Shown here: piece after piece, positions 32,287-38,779 of the stretch
Position numbering within the stretch: position 1 is the first letter of the stretch
Layout of the letters: every line of letters starts with the position of its first letter
Notes under the pieces: model-generated
What the model was told of the DNA's origin: nothing
Seen by the model: only the letters and a program-made list of their open reading frames with translations
Database searches by the model: none
From: DATAQC01 sp046263055
Lineage (GTDB): Bacteria > Actinomycetota > Acidimicrobiia > Acidimicrobiales > AC-14
Reading direction: 5' to 3'
DNA: 49,476 nt
Assembly: GCA_046263055.1 (NCBI GenBank)
Contig: JBHELO010000039.1
Location: forward strand, 1 to 49,476
Translations under genes and position numbers: made by a program

Positions 32287-33539
32287 TGGGCGATGTGGTC
32301 ATCACCTGCGAGGGGGTCTGGAAGAGCTACCGCATCTACAACCAGCGGTCGCACACGTTGAAGGAGAAGGTGGTCCGGGGCCACTGGAGCCGCTACGAGG
32401 AGTTCTGGGCCCTGCGGGGTGTCGACATCGAGGTCCAGGCGGGCACGACCACGGGCATCATCGGGGCCAACGGCTCGGGGAAGTCCACCCTCCTCAAGAC
32501 GATGGCCCGCATCCACACGCCCAACCGGGGCCGGGTCTCGGTGGACGGCAGCGTCTCTCCCCTGCTCGAGCTGGGCACCGGCTTCCATCCCGAGCTCACG
32601 GGCAGGGAGAACCTCTACCTGGGCGGCTCGGTGCTGGGCCAGAGCCGGCGGGACATCACCCGCCGGATGACCGACATCGTGGACTTCGCCGACATCGGCG
32701 CCTTCATCGACTCGCCGGTCAAGAACTACTCCAGCGGCATGTACGCCCGTCTGGCCTTCGCGCTGGCCATCAACGTGGACGCCGACATCCTCCTGGTCGA
32801 CGAGGTGCTGGCGGTCGGGGACGAGGGCTTCCAGATGCGGTGCTACGAGCGCATCGCCGCCCTGCGGGCTGAGGGGCGCACCATCGTCCTCGTCTCCCAC
32901 GGGCTGGAGGCCATCCGCAGCCTGTGCGAGGAGGCGGCCTGGATCGACAAGGGGGTGGTCCGGGAGGCCGGGCGGTCCCACGACGTGATCGCCGCCTACC
33001 TGGCCCACGTCCACGGTTCGGCGGCCAACGGCGACAGCTCCTCGGGCGGTGGACAGCGCTTCGGCACGGGCGAGGCCAGCGTGACCGACGTGACCTTCAT
33101 CGGGCCCGACGGGACCGCGACCGCGGTGTTCCGCACCGGCGAGCCGCTGACGATGCGGGTCCGCTACGAGGTGCAGGAGGAGCTCGACGAGCTGTCCTGC
33201 GCGGTCGCCGTCTACCGGGCGGAGACGATGGCCTACGTGTTCGGCCAGAGCACCAAGGCGGTGGGAGTGCCCCTGCCCGGCAGCGGCCACGGGGTGGTGG
33301 AGCTGACGGTGCCAGACCTGCCCCTGCTACAGGGCAACTACGTCGTCACCCTGGCCCTGCACCACCGGACGACCAAGGCCATCTACGACTTCCACGACCG
33401 CCGCTACTCGTTCATCGTGTTCCGCAACGCCGACTTCCCCGAGGAGGCCGGCGTCGTGCACGTGGACAGCGAGTGGAGGGCATCCCCCGACACCGGATCC
33501 ACGCTCGAGGCCGCCGGTGCCCGACGACGCCCCGCCTAG
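32286..33539 (+). CDS. ABC transporter ATPase with C-terminal glycan-binding domain (Wzt-like)
   Basis: A 417-residue protein. The nucleotide-binding domain (1-240) has Walker A GANGSGKST (residues 60-68), the signature YSSGM (148-152) rather than LSGGQ, as in O-antigen and teichoic-acid exporters, Walker B ILLVDEVLAVGD (Asp172, Glu173) and the switch histidine in LVSHGLE. Residues about 255-405 are a beta-sandwich (GEASVTDVTFIGPDG, LTMRVRYEVQEELDEL, ELTVPDLPLLQGNYVVTLAL), the Wzt C-terminal type that recognises a chemically capped non-reducing end in the well-studied E. coli systems. Such a cap could be made by the methyltransferases or sulfotransferase nearby. The gene ends inside the start of the acyltransferase gene (23-bp overlap). 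Confidence 0.95.
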   Translation: MGDVVITCEGVWKSYRIYNQRSHTLKEKVVRGHWSRYEEFWALRGVDIEVQAGTTTGIIGANGSGKSTLLKTMARIHTPNRGRVSVDGSVSPLLELGTGFHPELTGRENLYLGGSVLGQSRRDITRRMTDIVDFADIGAFIDSPVKNYSSGMYARLAFALAINVDADILLVDEVLAVGDEGFQMRCYERIAALRAEGRTIVLVSHGLEAIRSLCEEAAWIDKGVVREAGRSHDVIAAYLAHVHGSAANGDSSSGGGQRFGTGEASVTDVTFIGPDGTATAVFRTGEPLTMRVRYEVQEELDELSCAVAVYRAETMAYVFGQSTKAVGVPLPGSGHGVVELTVPDLPLLQGNYVVTLALHHRTTKAIYDFHDRRYSFIVFRNADFPEEAGVVHVDSEWRASPDTGSTLEAAGARRRPA

Positions 33540-34872
33540 CACGCTCCCCACGTCACCGCCCGACGGCTCGCCAGCGCCGGCCACCGCCCCCGACGGGGCG
33601 CCCGTCCCCGGCACCGGCGTCGACCCGGGCACCGGGCAGAAGCGCACCATCGTCCCGGTGGTCGACGGCTTCCGGGGCATCTCCGCCCTGCTCATCCTGC
33701 TGTACCACGCCTTCTACTACGCCGGGCAGCCGGTCCTGGGCGGAGGGTCGCTGCGTTCCCTGGTGGGCGGCGGCTACGTCGCCGTCGACTTCTTCTTCGT
33801 GATCAGCGGGTTCGTCCTCTTCCTGCCCACCGCCCTGAGCGGGGGGAACTTCGGCCCTGTCCGCCCCTACGCCATCCGGCGGATCGCACGCATCGTGCCC
33901 GCTTACTACGTGTTCCTCTTCGCCGTGGTGGTCCTGCACCGCTGGCTGAGCGCGGTGCCGACGCCGTTGCCCGTCACCTCGGCTCGGGGCACGTTCTCGG
34001 CGCTGCTTCATGTGGCCTTCTTCCAGCACAACATCGGGCTGCTGGTGTTCCTGAAGGGCGCCGGCATCATGCCCGAGGGCTTTGGCGTGCTCACCGTGGT
34101 CTGGACACTGAACCTCGAAGCGCTGTTCTACCTGTGCCTGCCCCTGGTGGCGGGCTGGTACTACCGCCACCCGTTCGTGGGCTTCGTGGTCGCGCTGGCG
34201 GTCACGGTCACGTGGCGGATGGGGGCCACCCACACGGCCACGTCCCTGGCCTGGCTGGGAGCCGGGAGCTGGGCCCCGGCCAAGCTGTACACCGTCTCCG
34301 TCATCCTCGTGACCCAGATGCCGAACTACGTCGTCAACTTCGCGGCGGGGATGACGGCGGCCTGGCTGTTCGCGTGGCTCCGCCCCCGTTGGACCGCCCG
34401 CGCCGCGGCGCGCGTGGGGCTGCCCGTCCAGGTCCTGAGCTTCGTGGCCCTGGTCCTGCTCGTCCGCCACGAGGGCCACAACGCCCTCACCCATCTCACC
34501 GCCTACTACATCTGGACCCGCTCGACGCCCATCGCCCTGGTGTTCGCGGTGCTGGTCCTGTCCACGTCGTTCAGCGTCCGCTGGGCCCAATGGCCGGTGT
34601 CCAACCCGGTGTCCCGGTGGCTGGGCGACGTGAGCTACGGCATCTACCTGGCCCACATCATCGTCATCGGCTTCGCCGTCACCACTCTCGGGATCGTTCC
34701 CACCCACGGCAGCACCGTGATGCGCTCCCTCATGGCGGTGACCCTGCCGGCAACGTTGGTACTGGCCTGGTTGTCCTGGACGTTCGTGGAACAGCCGGCC
34801 CGGGCATGGGCCCGCCGGCGCACCCGCCGCCCCCGGGCGCTGCCGGTCGCCGCCCCGGCGGCGTCCGCCTGA
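33517..34872 (+). CDS. Acyltransferase-3 family membrane enzyme
   Basis: A 451-residue protein. Residues 1-45 are a Pro/Ala/Gly-rich cytoplasmic tail. The acyltransferase-3 fold follows: VVDGFRGISALLILLYHAFYY carries the catalytic histidine motif and arginine, then VAVDFFFVISGFVLFLP, YAIRRIARIVPAYYVFLF (the R-x10-R region), TVVWTLNLEALFYLCLPL, and near the end SRWLGDVSYGIYLAHIIVIGF and WTFVEQPARAWAR. About ten membrane helices. Family members transfer acetyl or other acyl groups to sugars of surface glycans. The GTG at 33517 lies within the ATPase gene, consistent with a shared message and with action on the exported polymer. A hairpin follows the stop at 34878-34895. Confidence 0.93.
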   Translation: MPDDAPPSTLPTSPPDGSPAPATAPDGAPVPGTGVDPGTGQKRTIVPVVDGFRGISALLILLYHAFYYAGQPVLGGGSLRSLVGGGYVAVDFFFVISGFVLFLPTALSGGNFGPVRPYAIRRIARIVPAYYVFLFAVVVLHRWLSAVPTPLPVTSARGTFSALLHVAFFQHNIGLLVFLKGAGIMPEGFGVLTVVWTLNLEALFYLCLPLVAGWYYRHPFVGFVVALAVTVTWRMGATHTATSLAWLGAGSWAPAKLYTVSVILVTQMPNYVVNFAAGMTAAWLFAWLRPRWTARAAARVGLPVQVLSFVALVLLVRHEGHNALTHLTAYYIWTRSTPIALVFAVLVLSTSFSVRWAQWPVSNPVSRWLGDVSYGIYLAHIIVIGFAVTTLGIVPTHGSTVMRSLMAVTLPATLVLAWLSWTFVEQPARAWARRRTRRPRALPVAAPAASA

Positions 34873-34877
34873 TCGCC

Positions 34878-34895
34878 CGGAGGCACGCGCCTCCG
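34878..34895 (+). terminator. Hairpin after the exporter operon
   Basis: CGGAGGC-ACGC-GCCTCCG forms a 7-bp stem with a 4-base loop, 5 bases after the acyltransferase stop. Only two Ts follow nearby. Position supports operon termination. Confidence 0.5.
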
Positions 34896-34956
34896 AGGTG
34901 TTCCGGGCCGCCGGGGGCCGGCGGCCGCATCCGCTCGCTCGCTCGCGCCAGCCGGT

Positions 34957-34962
34957 TACCAT
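34957..34962 (+). promoter_or_regulatory. -10 box TACCAT ahead of the LAXTG protein gene
   Basis: TACCAT lies 32 nt before ATG 34995, leaving room for a short leader with GGGAGGAG 5 nt before the start. A CGCT tetranucleotide run (about 34931-34945) occupies the -35 area. Confidence 0.45.
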
Positions 34963-34994
34963 ACGGGCCGACTAGCGCAGCGGGAGGAGCTGGC

Positions 34995-35579
34995 ATGCGG
35001 AGCCGGGTGATGCGGGCGTTGGCCGTGGCGGTCGTGCTCGCCGGGTCGGTGGCACTGGGAGTGCCGGCAGCCACCGCTCAGACGGGTCCGCCGCCCGGCC
35101 TGTGCACCGTCACCAGCGGGACGCTGCAGGACGGTGGCACCCATCAGGTCGGGGACACGGTCGTGATCCGCCTGGCGCCGACCTGCGGCTTCACGCCGGG
35201 CGACGTGGTGGCCGTGGCCGTCAACAACCAGGCCGTGGGCTTCAAGTCGGCGGACAGCGCCGGCACCGTCGCCGTGCGCATCAAGATCCAGTCCGCCAGC
35301 CAGCTTCTCGTGGAGGACCCCGTCTCGGTGCCCGCGGTGTGCGGGACCAACAGCGTGGTGGGCACCGGGTTCTCGACCGCGGCGGCGGCCGCCGTCACCC
35401 AGACCACCACCTTCGCCCTGGTCTGCCCGACCACCGCCCCGGTGGCCACCGCCACCGGGAAGCTGGCCTTCACCGGCGCCAACCTGCTGCGCTGGACGGC
35501 TTTCGGCGCCGCCGCCCTGGTGCTCGGGACGCTGCTGGTCCTGAGCGTCCGCCGGCGCCGCGACCGGTTCGGGATCTGA
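34995..35579 (+). CDS. Cell-wall protein with LAXTG sorting signal (probable class E sortase substrate)
   Basis: A 194-residue protein. Residues 1-28 are a signal peptide (RALAVAVVLAGSVALGVPAATA, cut before QTGPPP). The mature domain of about 125 residues is beta-rich with four cysteines (LCTVTSG, PTCGFTPGD, PAVCGTNS, LVCPTT). The C-terminus has all three parts of a sorting signal: KLAFTG (matching LAXTG, the motif used by class E sortases of high-GC Gram-positives), a hydrophobic stretch (WTAFGAAALVLGTLLVLSV) and a basic tail RRRRDRF. It should be cut between T and G and joined to the peptidoglycan cross-bridge. No sortase gene is in the window. It has its own promoter and a strong ribosome binding site, so high expression is likely. 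Confidence 0.85.
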   Translation: MRSRVMRALAVAVVLAGSVALGVPAATAQTGPPPGLCTVTSGTLQDGGTHQVGDTVVIRLAPTCGFTPGDVVAVAVNNQAVGFKSADSAGTVAVRIKIQSASQLLVEDPVSVPAVCGTNSVVGTGFSTAAAAAVTQTTTFALVCPTTAPVATATGKLAFTGANLLRWTAFGAAALVLGTLLVLSVRRRRDRFGI

Positions 35580-35652
35580 TCCTCCTCCGAGTGCCGATCG
35601 GCCCGACCGGGAGGCGCCGGGCGGGCTGAGGGGGCGCGGCCCTCGGGTCGCG

Positions 35653-38454
35653 GTGGCGGTGGCGGTGGGTGCCGTCGTCCTGGCGGTGGTGGCGGTCGGT
35701 GGCTTCTCGGGCTGGTGGGCCTCGGGGTCGCCCGTTCTCGACGGCCAGGGCGCCGCCCTGTGGGTGCGCATCGCCCTTCGCCACTGGTCGGCGGCCTCGG
35801 GCGGCCTGTCGGGTTGGGTACCCGAGCTGTGGTCGGGGACGCCGGCGTGGGCGCTGGTCCCCGCTCTGCCGGTGGTCTCGCTGGCGCCGCTGGCGGCCAT
35901 GGTGGGGGCGGACGGGGCGGTGAAGGCGGCGTCGCTGGCCGCCCAGGTGGTCGGGGCCCTCGGGACGATGGTGCTGGCCCGCTCCCTGTGGCGCTCGCTC
36001 CCGGCCGCTGCGCTGGCCGGCCTCGTCTACGCCTTGCACCCGCTGATGGTGGCCGGCGTGGCCCTGGCCGGGCTGCAGCCGTCGGCGGCGGTGATGGGAG
36101 GAACGCCGTGGCTGGTCTGGGCCGTCGTCGGGGCCCTGAACGGCCGGGGCCGGCGCTGGGTTGCGGGAGCCGGGCTGCTGGGTGGCTTGGCCGTGCTCGA
36201 GCAGCCCGAGCACGCCTACGGCCTGGTCCTGGTGTGCGGCCTGCTGGTGGTGGCCCACCTGGTGGGGCCAGCGGCCCGGGCCGCCGGCCGGTGCCGCCAG
36301 GTGATGGGGCGGGCAGGGGCGGTGGCGGCGGTGAGCCTGGCCGTGACCGCCACCTGGCTGGCGCCCTTCCTGGCCCTCCACCGGTCGTTCGTGCTCAGTC
36401 CGCCCCAGCTGGCCCGGGCCAGCCTCGTCACCGACATGGGTGGCCGCCTGGGCCGCGACCCCGGCCTGTTCCTCGTGCGGGCCGCCGGCCTGGCCGGCGT
36501 CGCCACCAACCGCTCGGTGGACACGTTCGCGGCCGGCGGCTTCTACCTGGGCGCGGTGTGCCTGGCGCTGGTGGCGGTGACCCTCGTTCTCCTGGCCCGA
36601 CGCCCGGCTCCCGAGCCGGTGCTGCCCACCCTGGTCCTGGCGTCGGCCGTCGCCCTGTGGACCTCGACCGGCGGGGTGGCCCTCGCCTCCGGCGGCCTGC
36701 GGGCCTGGGGGGCGATCCCCTTCCTGGCCCTGGGCCTGGGCGGCGGCCTGGCGGCGGGCGGATTCCTGCGGGGCCTGGGCCTGGGCCGGCGCGCCGCGAC
36801 AGGGGCGGCCCTGGTGGCGGCGGTGGCGCTGGGCGCCCTCCCCTACGTCGCCCCGGTCCTGGACCTGCGCCGGGTGCTGCCGCTGCTCGACACCGTGCGG
36901 TTCCCGCGCCTGTACCCGGTGGCCCTGGTGGGGCTGGCCCTGGGCACGGCCTACCCGGTGGCCCGCCTGGGGGCCTGGGCCTCGGCCCGCACCGCCGCCC
37001 ACCTCCCCGCCGGCGGCCTGATCCCGGGCGCCACAGGCGTGGGCGGGCGGCTCGACCCCGGGCGCCTGCTGGGCGTGGCTGCGGCGGTGGCGGTGGCCGG
37101 CGCCTTCCTGGTGGACGTCCACCCCTACCGCAGCTTCTACCGCCTCCGCCGCCCGACTCTCGACGCCACCTACCGCCAGGCGGCCGGCGTCCTCGGCCCG
37201 CGCGCCGCCACCCGGGTGGCCTCCAGCGTCGACCCGTCCAGCGTGGATCCCCTCCTGGCCGCCGGCCGGCAGCTGTCCACCGGATGGCCTTACCCGGTGG
37301 CGTCCCGGGACGTGTGGCGGCTCACCTTCGAGGCGGAGTACGCCAGCCCGCCCGGGTGGCGGGACCGGGCGCTGGCCCTCTCGTCCACCGCCGCCCTGCT
37401 CACCGAGCCGCGGCCCGGGACCGCCGACGTGGCCGTCGAGTCGTTTCCCGGCACGCTCCCGCTGGTGCGGGCCGACGAGCGCGCGGTGGTCGTCGGGGAC
37501 CGGGCCGTGGCCCCCGAGCTGGCCGTGGACCTGGCCGGCCGAGGCGTGGCCGTCGTGCGGGGCCCCGACCCGGGCGTGCCCGGTGCCATGCTCCCGGCGG
37601 ACGCCTGCGGGTCGGGCGACGGGCTGGCGCCGACCCAGGGGCCGGCCCTGGACCGCCAGGTGGCGGCCGCCTGCGCCCTCCACCGCTGGGTGGGCGAGCG
37701 GGCCGGGTTCTCGTCGGTGGCGCTCGGGCCCGGGGCGGGCGGGGTGCTGGCGGTTCCCGTCGGGGGGCTGACGGGGATCGGCGTGTGGCTCGACCGCCCC
37801 GCCGGCGACACCGAGCTGGCCGTGCGCCAGGTAACCGACGACGCCGGCGTGTACGGCCCGGAGGTGGCCCGCACGAGGTCCACAGGGACCGACGCCGACG
37901 GCATGGCCCGGTTCCCCGTCGCCAGCCTGGAGCCCGGGACCAGCTACCTGGTGGAGCTGACCTGCGGCGGGTGCCCGACCGCCGCCGCGCCCCGCATGAT
38001 GGTGGCCGACGCCACCCGGGGCCCGGGGGACCTGGTGGTGGCGGGCGCCGTCGACCGCCACCGGGTGGCGGCCCTGGGCCTGGAGTACGAGGACGTCGCC
38101 CCCGCCCCCCGCCCCACCACGGTCGTGACCGCCACCCGCCCGGGCCCGGGCCGGTGGGGACTGCGGTCCACCGGCTCCCAGCCCGCGGTCCTGGTGGTGG
38201 CCGACGCCTGGTTCCCGGGCTGGCGGGCCACCGTGGACGGCCATCGGGCGCCCGTCCTGGAGGCCGACGGGGCGTTCCTGGGGGTGGCGGTGGGACCGGG
38301 CGCCCACCGGGTGACTCTCACCTGGCGGGGCCCTCGCGCCCTGTCGCTGGCCGCCGACGGGACCAGCGCAGTGGCCGTGGCCGCCGCCCTGGTGGCGGTG
38401 GCGGTACCCCGCCGCCGGCCCCGGGGCTCCCGCCGGGCCTCAGCCGGCGGCTGA
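35653..38454 (+). CDS. Large YfhO/GT-C-like membrane protein (paralogue of the convergent gene)
   Basis: A 933-residue protein with about 11-13 membrane helices in residues 1-480 (for example ASLAAQVVGALGTMVLARSLW, VYALHPLMVAGVALAG, LLGGLAVLEQPEHAYGLVLV) and a large extracytoplasmic C-terminal region ending in VVADAWFPGWRATVDG, APVLEADGAFLGVAVGPGAH and VTLTWRGP, the beta domain seen at the end of bacterial YfhO-type proteins. The early motif GWVPELWSGTPAWAL is in the position of the catalytic loop of lipid-linked sugar (GT-C) transferases. A role in adding or flipping glycan branches outside the membrane is inferred. The start (GTG 35653) is the first available. The last 137 bp overlap the convergent paralogue. 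Confidence 0.8.
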   Translation: MAVAVGAVVLAVVAVGGFSGWWASGSPVLDGQGAALWVRIALRHWSAASGGLSGWVPELWSGTPAWALVPALPVVSLAPLAAMVGADGAVKAASLAAQVVGALGTMVLARSLWRSLPAAALAGLVYALHPLMVAGVALAGLQPSAAVMGGTPWLVWAVVGALNGRGRRWVAGAGLLGGLAVLEQPEHAYGLVLVCGLLVVAHLVGPAARAAGRCRQVMGRAGAVAAVSLAVTATWLAPFLALHRSFVLSPPQLARASLVTDMGGRLGRDPGLFLVRAAGLAGVATNRSVDTFAAGGFYLGAVCLALVAVTLVLLARRPAPEPVLPTLVLASAVALWTSTGGVALASGGLRAWGAIPFLALGLGGGLAAGGFLRGLGLGRRAATGAALVAAVALGALPYVAPVLDLRRVLPLLDTVRFPRLYPVALVGLALGTAYPVARLGAWASARTAAHLPAGGLIPGATGVGGRLDPGRLLGVAAAVAVAGAFLVDVHPYRSFYRLRRPTLDATYRQAAGVLGPRAATRVASSVDPSSVDPLLAAGRQLSTGWPYPVASRDVWRLTFEAEYASPPGWRDRALALSSTAALLTEPRPGTADVAVESFPGTLPLVRADERAVVVGDRAVAPELAVDLAGRGVAVVRGPDPGVPGAMLPADACGSGDGLAPTQGPALDRQVAAACALHRWVGERAGFSSVALGPGAGGVLAVPVGGLTGIGVWLDRPAGDTELAVRQVTDDAGVYGPEVARTRSTGTDADGMARFPVASLEPGTSYLVELTCGGCPTAAAPRMMVADATRGPGDLVVAGAVDRHRVAALGLEYEDVAPAPRPTTVVTATRPGPGRWGLRSTGSQPAVLVVADAWFPGWRATVDGHRAPVLEADGAFLGVAVGPGAHRVTLTWRGPRALSLAADGTSAVAVAAALVAVAVPRRRPRGSRRASAGG

Positions 38455-38779
38455 CGCTCCCGCCGCCACCGTCGCCGCCATCGGTCGCCGCTGTCGGTGC
38501 CAGGTGCGGCCAACCCGCGGCGTCGCCCCCGGCCGGTCCGGCGGTCGGGCGGCGACGCCGGTGGGGCCAGGCCAGCACCAGGGCGCAGACCACCAGCGTG
38601 GCCACGCTCACCGCCCGGCCCACGGCGGCCGAGGCCGGGCCCTGGTAGGCCAGGGTCACGTGGTGGTGTCCGGGCCCGACGGCCACCCCGAGAAAGGCGC
38701 CGTCGGCCTCCAAGACGGTGGCCGGGCGGCCGTCGACCCGGGCCGTCCACCCGGGGAACCAGGCGTCGGCCACCACCAG
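38191..38779. repeat. Inverted repeat from the two convergent paralogues
   Basis: A perfect 26-base inverted match joins 38191-38216 and 38754-38779; both encode LVVADAWFPGW in their own gene. Similarity continues on both sides (about 140 bp at 70-80 percent by eye). The arms are about 540 bp apart, so inversion or hairpin formation is possible. Confidence 0.8.

Noticed and set aside
35470..38307. A 945-codon minus-strand frame opposite the first YfhO-like gene
   Set aside because: No membrane pattern and a His/Gln/Gly-rich composition; the plus strand has the paralogue match.
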